A stretch of 64,000 nt of DNA from an uncultured Prevotellaceae bacterium (lineage in GTDB: Bacteria > Bacteroidota > Bacteroidia > Bacteroidales > Bacteroidaceae), in NCBI GenBank assembly GCA_900313615.1, contig OMRP01000013.1, positions 1 through 64,000 of the forward strand, written 5' to 3'. The notes beneath the pieces were generated by a model. It ran no database searches, was not told the origin of the DNA, and was given only the letters and a program-made list of their open reading frames with translations. Below are positions 37,684 to 46,009 of this stretch, piece by piece (position 1 is the stretch's first letter; every line of letters starts with the position of its first letter). The position numbers and the translations under genes were made by a program.

Positions 37684-39297
37684 ATGAAAAGATATATTAA
37701 AAACATTGTTCCCTTGTTGGCTTTCGCGCTGACATTCGGTGCAAGTTCATGTGTGAATGACTTGGATGTGGATCCCATCGATCCCAACTATGCCGATGTC
37801 AACCCTGAGCAACTGTTCAACAAGTGCTACGCCACGATAGCCGCCGCTGGTAACGGCGGAGCTGACGGCGACAGCGATGTGGACGGTATTGACGGAGGTA
37901 CCTCCGGCTATTACCGCCAGATGTGGAACGCACAGGAACTTACCTCCGACGAAGCCATCTGCGGATGGGGTGACGAAGGTATTTCCAACTTCTGCGACAA
38001 CTCATACGACGCTTCTCATCCAATGTTGCGCGGTTACTACTACCGTCTGTACACTGCTATCACATTCTGCAACCAGTACTTGGAGCAGTTCAGCGATCAC
38101 GACGCCACCATGACGGCAGAGATCCGTTTCCTCCGTGCCTTCCATTACTTCCAGTTGATGGATGGTTGGGGCGACATCGCCTTCACCACGGAAATCAGTT
38201 CAGCAGCGCCCCAACAGCGCCCCCGTGCCGAAGTGTTCAAATTCATCGAGGAAGAGTTGCTTGACATCGAAGGCAACTTGAGTGATGCCAAGGCCAAGAA
38301 ATCATCGGATGCCAACTACGGCCGCGTAGACAAGGCTGCCGCTTGGTTGCTGCTTGCCCGTCTGTACCTGAATGCCGAGGTTTATACAGGTACCGCCCAG
38401 TGGGCCAAGGCTGCCGAGTATGCCCAGAAGGTGATGAATTCCGACTACCAGTTGAACGTTGCCGGTACCGGTGTGTGGAGTGGCTATCAGATGTTGTTCA
38501 TGGGCGACAATGGCGAGACAGCCGCCGCCAAAGAAATCATCTGGCCTCTCTTGCAAGATGGTAAGCGCACCACCTCATGGGGTACCTCGCTCTACCTGAT
38601 TGCCGGTCCGTGGAAAGCAGACCTCATGCATGAGAATCCTAACGACCCCTCAGCCACCAACGGTACGGGCCAGGACTGGAAAGGTCAGCGTGCCCGCAAG
38701 GAACTGGTGCTGAAATTCTTCCCCAGCGGCAATGCGCCTCTCGGCCTTCCCGGTTATGAGATGAAGAAAGAAGCCGGTGACGACCGCGCCATGTTCAGCA
38801 GCGTGGGTTGCACGCTTGAGAACGAGGAAATGGGTGTGTTTGAGAGCGGTTTCTCCGTGGCCAAGTTCACCAACTTCAAGACCGACGGTGCACCGGGTAA
38901 CGACTCTAACCATCCCGATATGGACTGCCCGATGATGCGTAAGGCTGAAGCCTACCTTATTTATGCCGAAGCTACGGCTCGCCAGAATGGCGGCAACGCT
39001 ACCTCTGACGGTGTGGATGCCATCAACCAGATTCGTCTGCGTGCCCATGCCGCAGCCAACTCGAGTTACTCTCTCGACGATATCCTCGACGAGTGGAGCC
39101 GTGAGTTCTACTTCGAAGGTATGCGCCGCACCTGTCTTATCCGCTTTGGAAAATACGGCGGCAACAACGGCTACCTGTGGTCATGGAAAGGCGGCACCTA
39201 TGAAGGCCGTGACTTCCCTGCCTACCGCAACCTCTTTGCCATCCCGACAACTGACCTGACCGCGAACAGCAATCTCGTTCAGAATCCCGGCTACTAA
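37684..39297 (+). CDS. susD: SusD-like outer-membrane starch-binding lipoprotein
   Basis: 537 residues; lipoprotein signal with GASSC (Cys ~23). TPR-rich SusD fold: the N-terminal SusD-like part runs to about 200 (FLRAFHYFQLMDGWGDIAF), and the C-terminal RagB/SusD part includes RKAEAYLIYAEATARQNG and WSREFYFEGMRR. It forms the lid over the SusC barrel and binds the helical form of starch. It lies 20 bp after susC. Aromatic residues in the binding arc cannot be assigned from sequence alone. Confidence 0.93.
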   Translation: MKRYIKNIVPLLAFALTFGASSCVNDLDVDPIDPNYADVNPEQLFNKCYATIAAAGNGGADGDSDVDGIDGGTSGYYRQMWNAQELTSDEAICGWGDEGISNFCDNSYDASHPMLRGYYYRLYTAITFCNQYLEQFSDHDATMTAEIRFLRAFHYFQLMDGWGDIAFTTEISSAAPQQRPRAEVFKFIEEELLDIEGNLSDAKAKKSSDANYGRVDKAAAWLLLARLYLNAEVYTGTAQWAKAAEYAQKVMNSDYQLNVAGTGVWSGYQMLFMGDNGETAAAKEIIWPLLQDGKRTTSWGTSLYLIAGPWKADLMHENPNDPSATNGTGQDWKGQRARKELVLKFFPSGNAPLGLPGYEMKKEAGDDRAMFSSVGCTLENEEMGVFESGFSVAKFTNFKTDGAPGNDSNHPDMDCPMMRKAEAYLIYAEATARQNGGNATSDGVDAINQIRLRAHAAANSSYSLDDILDEWSREFYFEGMRRTCLIRFGKYGGNNGYLWSWKGGTYEGRDFPAYRNLFAIPTTDLTANSNLVQNPGY

Positions 39298-39348
39298 TCA
39301 ATAGAAGATGTAGTATATACATCAAATTCAAAACATAGCATTACGACA

Positions 39349-40473
39349 ATGAAAAAGATAATCAAGTCAACACTGCTGCTTCTGTGCGGTATGGGGTTGT
39401 TTACCGCCTGTTCCGACGACAACGACTCCAACCCCACCCTGTTGCGGCCGACCACGTTCGTGCTGAATACCCCGGCATACGCTAATTCAGCCATCGACCT
39501 GGCCACCACGTCAGGCATCCCCTTCACGTGGTCACAACCTGACTATGGCTTCCCCGTGGAAGCGGAATACCAGTTGGAAGTGTCGAAAGACGGCAACTTC
39601 ACAACGAACCTCGCTGACGTGGATGAAAACCATCTCACCGATGCCAACTATGTTACGTTGAAAGACTACTATAATGTCCCCCAAGGCTCGATGGATGTCA
39701 ATGCGCTGTCGAACGCCATCAACCAGATGAATGGATGGGATGCAGACAACGCTCCCGACGAGGCAACGGTATATGTGCGTGCCACGGCAACAACCAAGGG
39801 CGCACCTGTCATCTACTCCAACGTAGTGACCATCAAGGTAGTGCCTACGCTCGAAGTGATTGTCACCTATCCTGAATTCATCTATGAGATTGGTAACGAG
39901 AGCGGTTGGAGTACAGCCTATCCGATGCGCAGCCCGAACCTCGACGGTATTTACCAGTCATACAACTGGCTCGACGGTGCCTTCAAGTTCAAGCCCAATG
40001 CCGACAATTGGGACGGCGACTGGGGCCAGGATCCCAACGGAGCCTATGGTTCATTGGTGGTTGACGGCGAGGAAGACTGTAACAAGTCTGACGGTGCCTT
40101 CCCCGACAATTTGTTCGGTGCCGGCTTCTATCAGATTGATGTCAACATCATCGATATGACTTGGAGCGTTACTAAGGTGGAAACCATCAGTATTATCGGC
40201 GACTTCAATGGTTGGGCTGGCGATGTGGATATGACCTACGATCCTGAAGAAGGTTGCTGGTTGGCCACACTCTCGGTGACTGATGGTGGTCTGAAGTTCC
40301 GCATGAACCATGATTGGACAGTAAGTTGGGGTGGCAGGACCAAAGAGAATCCTGACCTGAACGACCTGACACAAAACGGTGGAGAGAATATCCCCGTGGC
40401 AGCAGGTACCTATTTGTTCAAGCTCTTCATCAGCTACGAAGGTAACAACCGTGTGGAGATCATCGCACAGTAA
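39349..40473 (+). CDS. susE: SusE-like outer-membrane starch-binding lipoprotein
   Basis: 374 residues; lipobox LFTAC (Cys ~21). An N-terminal SusE-type Ig-like domain (~25-165; WSQPDYGFPVEAEYQLEVSKD) is followed by two starch-binding beta domains, one with YEIGNESGWS and FKFKPNADNWDGDWG, the next with IIGDFNGW and LKFRMNHDWTVSWGG. Surface-exposed, it holds starch near SusCD. It shares the FKFKPNADNW motif with the downstream susF remnant, showing that the two arose by duplication. Confidence 0.88.
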   Translation: MKKIIKSTLLLLCGMGLFTACSDDNDSNPTLLRPTTFVLNTPAYANSAIDLATTSGIPFTWSQPDYGFPVEAEYQLEVSKDGNFTTNLADVDENHLTDANYVTLKDYYNVPQGSMDVNALSNAINQMNGWDADNAPDEATVYVRATATTKGAPVIYSNVVTIKVVPTLEVIVTYPEFIYEIGNESGWSTAYPMRSPNLDGIYQSYNWLDGAFKFKPNADNWDGDWGQDPNGAYGSLVVDGEEDCNKSDGAFPDNLFGAGFYQIDVNIIDMTWSVTKVETISIIGDFNGWAGDVDMTYDPEEGCWLATLSVTDGGLKFRMNHDWTVSWGGRTKENPDLNDLTQNGGENIPVAAGTYLFKLFISYEGNNRVEIIAQ

Positions 40474-40499
40474 AGCGTAACTAATAAAACAGTACAGCA

Positions 40500-42265
40500 A
40501 TGAAAAAGTTATTATATCTTGTCGGTCTTGTGTTTTGTTTCGCAAGTTGTACCGACGACTATACCGACTGGGCTAATCCTCTGACGAACGGTCCTGAGGA
40601 CTCGAAGACGGTGATGATGACCGTAGAGCCAGCTGCGCCCATTGACTATGCCAACGTGAGCAGCGAAATGGTGCAACTCTTCGTCCCCACTTTGGAGGTG
40701 TCTGATGACGCCATCAAAGAGTATTATGTAAGGATTTACAAAGACGACATGAGTGAATTTGTGGAGATGGTCGCCGACGAGAACGGCTTTGTGAATGCCG
40801 ACGACCTGAAAGCAGCTGTTGAGCAACTCTACGGCAAGGCACCCACTAGACGCACCCTTAACCTCGTTGTCACCACCTTGACCTATATCGGTGAGATGTC
40901 CATCAAGAATGTGGGTTCAACCACCGCCACGGTGACGCTTACTGCGCCGCATATCTCTCAAGCCTACTACGTGGTTGGAGGTAAGTATGACTGGGCACAG
41001 TCTGCCGCCGATAAGAACCAGAAGTTCAGCCACAGCGATGTGAATGTGTATGACGACCCCGTGTTCACCATCGAGATTGAAGCATCGTTTGATGGTGACG
41101 GCAACCGCACCGACACGTGGTTTGCCATCGGTGATGACGAGGCTCTCGATGCCATCGGCAACGACGATTGGAGCAAACTGCTCGGCACCACTCTCGGCAA
41201 CGGCAACAACGGCACTGAGGGAACGCTTGCCCCACGTTCCGAGCTGAGCGACGACGGCAGTTTCATGATGCCCGCCAGCGATGAGGCTATCGGTTACCGT
41301 ATCACTATCAACATGATGGAATACACCTACACCATTGAGCCCATCAGCAATTTGGAAGAGACGTAGAGACGTACTACATCATCGGCACGCCGCAAGGATG
41401 GAACGAGAACAATACCGACTACCCCGTGAAGAACAGTGGTGTCAGCACCGCTATCGACCCGGTGTTCAAGGTTCGTCTACCGGCCACGGGCAGCAATGTC
41501 GAGTTCAAGCTCTGTCCTGAATCAGGCATCGGCTCATGGGATAAAGACTTCACTGCCGACCCGAGCGGCGAGGAGGGCAAGTTGGCCTCGAACAACGCCG
41601 GTGGCAACATCACCATCGAGAATGTTGACGGCGCCGTGGCTTATGATGTATGGTTCAACCTCCGCGACAAAGTATGGGGCTACGTTCCCGTCAAGGCTGA
41701 CGAGTTGTTCTTCGAGATTGGCAATGAAGGCGGTTGGAGTATTGCCCACGGTCTGCAAGGCAAAGACAAGGTATACACCGGTTTCTACTTCCTCAATGGC
41801 GAGTTCAAGTTCAAGCCCAATGCCGATAACTGGGACAACGACCTCGAATATGACGGTGCGGCCGAAGGTGCCACTGGTAAGGTAGCCGACAACGGAGGCA
41901 GCAATATGCCTGCTCCCGAGACCGGTTTCTATAAGATTGTGCTCGACCTGAATGCCATGACCTACAACTTGGTCAAGATCAACACCGTAGGTGTGATTGG
42001 CGACGCTACGGCAAATGGTTGGGACAGTGACCAAGACATGACATGGAACCCCGACGGTTACTGGCATATCGACAACCTGACACTGAACGACGGTACCATC
42101 AAGTTCCGTGGCAATGACAACTGGAACGGTGACCTTGACCTCGGTGGTGACCCCAACTGTCTGACCATCGGCGGTGGCAACATCAGCGTGACAGCCGGCA
42201 CATACGACATCAAGCTCTTCCAGGGTTACAGCGGCTATGCCCATGCTGTGATTACGAAGAAGTAA
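40500..42265 (+). pseudogene. susF: SusF-like starch-binding lipoprotein, split by an 8-bp tandem duplication
   Basis: The reading frame from 40500 (lipobox CFASC) stops at 41366 after 288 residues, and a second frame (41426-42265) continues the same protein (EIGNEGGWS, FKFKPNADNWDNDL, GDATANGWDSDQDM). The break is a perfect duplication of GAGACGTA: 41358-41365 and 41366-41373. Removing one copy restores a 585-residue protein reading NLEETYYIIGTPQGWN across the joint, a natural SusE/F starch-binding domain start. As given, only the N-terminal part with one binding domain would be made. It could be a real strain mutation, a reversible slippage switch, or an assembly error. Confidence 0.85.
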
Positions 42266-42275
42266 TACCCATCCC

Positions 42276-42393
42276 AACCCCTCCCTTGGGGAGGGGCTTG
42301 AGAAAGAACAGTGAAGGAGAAGACCTATTTGGTTTTCTCCTTCACTGTTTTATACACCTTGATATACCCTCCCCTGGGGGGGGCCGGGGTGAG
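42276..42393. repeat. inverted pair of GC-rich palindromic elements (R7/R8) flanking the sus terminator
   Basis: R7 (42276-42297) is an 8-bp-stem palindrome, CCCCTCCC TTG GGGAGGGG. R8 (42366-42393), inverted, has CCCTCCCC, a G-run and CCGGGGTGAG. The intrinsic terminator of the susC-F operon lies between them. Form and pairing resemble R5/R6. Confidence 0.7.
42307..42349 (+). terminator. terminator of the susC-susF operon
   Basis: A 19-bp stem (42307-42325 with 42331-42349, one G-T pair) has a TATTT loop and is followed by TTATA. It lies 42 bp after the susF frame ends. Confidence 0.88.
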
Positions 42394-42400
42394 TTTTCAA

Positions 42401-42477
42401 TGCAACCGATTGCACGACCATTTACGCAAATGAAAGGGCATGAGCGAAACAACCTATAGGAAAAAAACGTATCTTCG
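42401..42477 (+). promoter_or_regulatory. alpha-amylase promoter with LacI-type operator
   Basis: Operator TGCAACCGATTGCA (42401-42414), 34 bp, ACAACC (42449-42454), 15 bp, TATCTTCG (42470-42477), then 29 bp to the start codon. It is the fourth promoter with this geometry; the -7 box has C for the second-last T. Confidence 0.75.
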
Positions 42478-42506
42478 CAACAGAAAACTATCAAACCCCA
42501 ACCAAT

Positions 42507-44501
42507 ATGAAGAAAATTTACATGACATTGTTCGCCCTTGCCATGACCATGACGACTATGGCGCAGGGCTGGCCCGCCAACTACCAAGGCGTGATGCTGC
42601 AAGGATTCTATTGGGATTCCTTCAACGACAGCCAATGGAGCACATTGGAAGCACAAGCTGACGAGCTGTCTCAATATTTCTCACTCGTATGGATACCCCA
42701 GAGTGGCAAATGCAATGACAACGGATGGCAGTCAATGGGCTATGACGACTACTACTGGTTCGACCAGAATAGTTCATTTGGCACAGAAGCACAGTTGCGC
42801 TCACTTATCAATACGTTTAAGGCCAAGGGCATCGGCACCATCGCTGATGTGGTGGTGAACCACCGCAACACCAACGGATGGGTGACCTTCCCCGCGGAGG
42901 TGTATAACGGAGTAACCTACCAACTGCAGTCCACTGACATCTGTGCCAACGACGATAATGGCAAGACGAAAACATGGGCCGATGCAAACGGTTATAGCCT
43001 GAGTACGAACAACGACACCGGCGAGGGCTGGGATGGCATGCGCGACCTTGACCACAAGAGCACAAACGTGCAGGAGAATGTGAAGGCCTATCTCGGATTC
43101 TTGCTCAACGACCTGCAATATGCCGGTTTCCGTTACGACATGGTGAAAGGTTTCAGCGGATCGTATGTGGGACAGTACAACCATGATTCAGCACCCACCT
43201 ATAGTGTGGGCGAATACTGGGATGGCAACAAGACAAGTGTGGTGAACTGGATTAACGCCACGAAAGTGGACGGTACCATCCAGAGCGCCGCTTTTGACTT
43301 CCCCTTCCGCTATACTGTTCGCGATGCCATCAACGCTGGCAGCAGCCAACCTAATTGGCTTAAGCTTGACAACACTTCGGTGATGGCTGACGCCTCCTAC
43401 CGCCGCTACGCCGTCACCTTCGTGGAGAACCACGATACGGAGCGACGTTCTGGCGCCGAACAAGACCCCATCAAGCGCGACACCTTGGCAGCCAACGCCT
43501 ATCTGTTGGCCATGCCGGGCACCCCCTGCGTGTTCTTCAAACATTGGAAAGATTGCAAGAAAGACATCGCCCAGATGATTAACGTGCGTAACTTCGCCGG
43601 TATCCACAACCAGAGCGAATACTCCAAATTCAGTGGCGACGCCAGTCATTATGCCGTACGCACCAAGGGCGCCAACTGTGACCTGCTGGCCGTCGTGGGC
43701 AATGTGTCAAAATACACACCACCCACCCGTTGGATAAAGGTGGCCGAAGGTTACCACTACTGCTATTACCTGCCCAATGATGCCAATACGGCATGGATCG
43801 ACTTGGCCTCGGGCGAATACCTCAGTGAGCAGACAGCCACGTTGACAGCCGTGACCAACGAAAACGCTCAGATTGTTTACACCACCGACGGCAGCACTCC
43901 GACAGCATCGAGCACGAAAGTGGCCAGCGGCACCAAGGTAACCATCCCCGTGGGCACCACGACGCTGACCGCCGGTCTGCTCATCGGCAGCACGGTAACG
44001 GGCATCGTAAGCCGCACTTACAACATCATTGACTTCCAACCGTACGACATCACCATTTACGTCAACACCGACCAAGTGGGCTGGAGCAACGTGAACTTCT
44101 GGACATGGGGTGGCGATGGTAGCCACTCTCCGAAGAACAGCAACTGGCCTGGTGACAAGGTGAGCACTACGGTGGAGAAAGATGGCAAGCAGTGGTTCAC
44201 ACATACCTACACCATCAACAATCCTTCTGACTGTGTGAACTTCGTATTCAGCACAGGCACAGGAAGTCCTCAGACCGTTGACATCAACGACATCAACAGC
44301 GACACCTTCTTCGAAATATCCTCAGAGACCGAAGGTGGCAAGAACAAGGTGAACGTGGTGAGCACGGGCATAGAAGAGTTGCAAATGACAAGTGACGAAT
44401 TACAAATGGATGATGCTATCTACGATCTGCAAGGCCGTCGTGTAACACATCCGACACATGGCATCTACATCCGTGGTGGAAAGAAATTTATCGTAAGATA
44501 A
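42507..44501 (+). CDS. secreted GH13 alpha-amylase with type IX-like C-terminal tail
   Basis: 664 residues; ordinary signal peptide (TTMAQGW), not a lipobox. GH13 barrel with region I DVVVNHRN, nucleophile FRYDMVKG (Asp ~211), acid/base VGEYWDG (Glu ~236) and ENHDTERR (Asp ~310). Then comes a chitobiase-like beta domain (VYTTDGSTPTASS), a starch-binding-like domain (~515-620; NVNFWTWGGDGSH) and a tail IYDLQGRRV ... GIYIRGGKK. It should be exported by the type IX system and cut starch outside the cell, the role of lipoprotein SusG in Bacteroides. It is transcribed from its own operator-bearing promoter. Confidence 0.92.
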   Translation: MKKIYMTLFALAMTMTTMAQGWPANYQGVMLQGFYWDSFNDSQWSTLEAQADELSQYFSLVWIPQSGKCNDNGWQSMGYDDYYWFDQNSSFGTEAQLRSLINTFKAKGIGTIADVVVNHRNTNGWVTFPAEVYNGVTYQLQSTDICANDDNGKTKTWADANGYSLSTNNDTGEGWDGMRDLDHKSTNVQENVKAYLGFLLNDLQYAGFRYDMVKGFSGSYVGQYNHDSAPTYSVGEYWDGNKTSVVNWINATKVDGTIQSAAFDFPFRYTVRDAINAGSSQPNWLKLDNTSVMADASYRRYAVTFVENHDTERRSGAEQDPIKRDTLAANAYLLAMPGTPCVFFKHWKDCKKDIAQMINVRNFAGIHNQSEYSKFSGDASHYAVRTKGANCDLLAVVGNVSKYTPPTRWIKVAEGYHYCYYLPNDANTAWIDLASGEYLSEQTATLTAVTNENAQIVYTTDGSTPTASSTKVASGTKVTIPVGTTTLTAGLLIGSTVTGIVSRTYNIIDFQPYDITIYVNTDQVGWSNVNFWTWGGDGSHSPKNSNWPGDKVSTTVEKDGKQWFTHTYTINNPSDCVNFVFSTGTGSPQTVDINDINSDTFFEISSETEGGKNKVNVVSTGIEELQMTSDELQMDDAIYDLQGRRVTHPTHGIYIRGGKKFIVR

Positions 44502-44527
44502 GGAAGGATCCCATATTAGCCAATAGC

Positions 44528-44564
44528 AAAAAGTGTTTAAAGTTTTTCTTTGGACACTTTTTTT
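44528..44564 (+). terminator. terminator of the amylase gene
   Basis: A stem AAAGTGTTTAAAG / CTTTGGACACTTT (two G-T pairs) with a TTTTT loop, followed by TTTT, 27 bp after the amylase stop. Confidence 0.75.
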
Positions 44565-44598
44565 CGGATAAAAACCATCCCATGTCGAGTTTTTTATG

Positions 44599-44606
44599 TA
44601 AGTTTG
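44599..44606 (+). promoter_or_regulatory. -7 box of the GH53 galactanase gene
   Basis: TAAGTTTG, an exact match to TAnnTTTG, 25 bp before the start codon at 44632. It has neither the LacI-type operator nor the ACAAC box, so this gene appears outside the starch regulon. Confidence 0.6.
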
Positions 44607-44631
44607 CACACAAACTAAAAGAAACGACATC

Positions 44632-45918
44632 ATGAAACAAATCACTACCTTTATCTTTTCCCTATTCTTCGGCATTGCGCTCACTACACAGGCACAGACC
44701 AAATTTGTGGGAGGCGACATCTCGCTTTTACCCTCCTATGAGACCAATGGCGCCATTTACCGCGATATGGATGGCAATACCATCAGTGGCGGCATGCTAC
44801 CCTACTTTAAGGAACAAGGCATGAACGCCATGCGCGTGCGTCTGTTCGTTGACCCGACGAAAGCCTCCACCACGGAAAAGGGTGAGGGTGTGCGACAAGA
44901 CTTGGAATATGTGAAAGCCTTGGGCAAACAGATAAAAGACGCCGGCATGGCCCTTATGCTAGATTTCCATTATAGCGACTCCTGGGCCGACCCCGTAAAA
45001 CAGTGGAAGCCTGATTCATGGAAATCGCTTACAGACGACCAGCTCTATACCCAGATTTACGACTACACGAAAGATGTGCTTCAGCAAATGAACGCCGCCG
45101 GTGCCACACCTGATTTTATCCAAACGGGTAACGAAATCAGCTATGGCATGTTATGGGGCGTGAAGAGCGATGCTGCAAGCACATTGAAAAAATGCTATTA
45201 CAACAGTGACGACAACTGGCCTTACTTCACCACGTTACTGAAGAACGCCATCCAGGCTTGCCATGAAGAATGTCCGGATGCGAAGATTGTCATCCATACG
45301 GAACGAGTGGCCAAGCCCACCATCCTCTACGGTTTTTACGATAAAATCCAAAGCTATGGCGTGGATTACGACATCATCGGCTTGAGCTATTATCCCTACT
45401 ACCATGGAACACTGCAAGGACTCAACACCGTGCTCACCCAGTTGGAGAGTCGTTATGCCGACAAGGAGATTATGATTGTCGAGACAGGCTACTATCACAA
45501 TTGGCAACCCGAAGGTGTGGATTATGACCTTTCGGCAACCTACCCCATCTCTGGTGAAGGCCAGAAAGCATTTACAGAGGCGCTTATCGCCAAGTTGTCC
45601 GACCACAGCCATGTTACCGGCCTGTTCTGGTGGTTCATGGAAGCCAACGAATACGGCCTGGATTGGAACACCAAGCGTGTGACAGACAATTGGTACAACG
45701 CCGGACTGTTTGACAACCAAACAGGCAAGGCCCTTCCTGCCCTGTACGTGCTGAAGGATTTCCTCGGTGAACAGGCGGGTATCACCGAAATGGAAGCTGA
45801 GAATGCCTCGTCAACCATCAAGGGAGTCTACACCCTTGACGGTCGCCAAATTGGCAACACCTTGCCCAACCAAAAAGGCATCTACATCATCGATGGCAAG
45901 AAGCGGGTTGTGAGGTAA
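44632..45918 (+). CDS. secreted arabinogalactan endo-beta-1,4-galactanase (GH53)
   Basis: 428 residues, signal peptide 1-20 (LTTQAQ). GH53 barrel: FVGGDISLLPSYE, MRVRLFVDPT, LDFHYSDSWADP, acid/base in QTGNEISYGMLWG (Glu ~168) and nucleophile in IMIVETGYYHN (Glu ~284). It cleaves beta-1,4-galactan side chains of pectin. The C-terminus (GVYTLDGRQI ... GIYIIDGKK) is the same type of tail as in the amylase and LRR protein, suggesting type IX export. It follows the starch genes but has an independent promoter and a strong terminator on each side. Confidence 0.92.
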   Translation: MKQITTFIFSLFFGIALTTQAQTKFVGGDISLLPSYETNGAIYRDMDGNTISGGMLPYFKEQGMNAMRVRLFVDPTKASTTEKGEGVRQDLEYVKALGKQIKDAGMALMLDFHYSDSWADPVKQWKPDSWKSLTDDQLYTQIYDYTKDVLQQMNAAGATPDFIQTGNEISYGMLWGVKSDAASTLKKCYYNSDDNWPYFTTLLKNAIQACHEECPDAKIVIHTERVAKPTILYGFYDKIQSYGVDYDIIGLSYYPYYHGTLQGLNTVLTQLESRYADKEIMIVETGYYHNWQPEGVDYDLSATYPISGEGQKAFTEALIAKLSDHSHVTGLFWWFMEANEYGLDWNTKRVTDNWYNAGLFDNQTGKALPALYVLKDFLGEQAGITEMEAENASSTIKGVYTLDGRQIGNTLPNQKGIYIIDGKKRVVR

Positions 45919-45942
45919 TTCTGGAACACAAATAACATGCAT

Positions 45943-45987
45943 AACACGAATCGACACTAATCATTGCAATTAGTGTCGATTCGTGTT
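45943..45987. terminator. bidirectional terminator between GH53 and ABC exporter genes
   Basis: A perfect 19-bp stem (45943-45961 with 45969-45987) with loop CATTGCA, between convergent stop codons at 45918 and 46010. The plus-strand side continues CTTTGTGTTTG. Confidence 0.85.
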
Positions 45988-46009
45988 CTTTGTGTTTGTT
46001 ATCGAATAA

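Noticed and set aside
44560..44632. LacI-type operator before the GH53 galactanase
   Set aside because: No TGCAA half-site and no ACAAC box at the required spacing were found, so it is not counted in the regulon.
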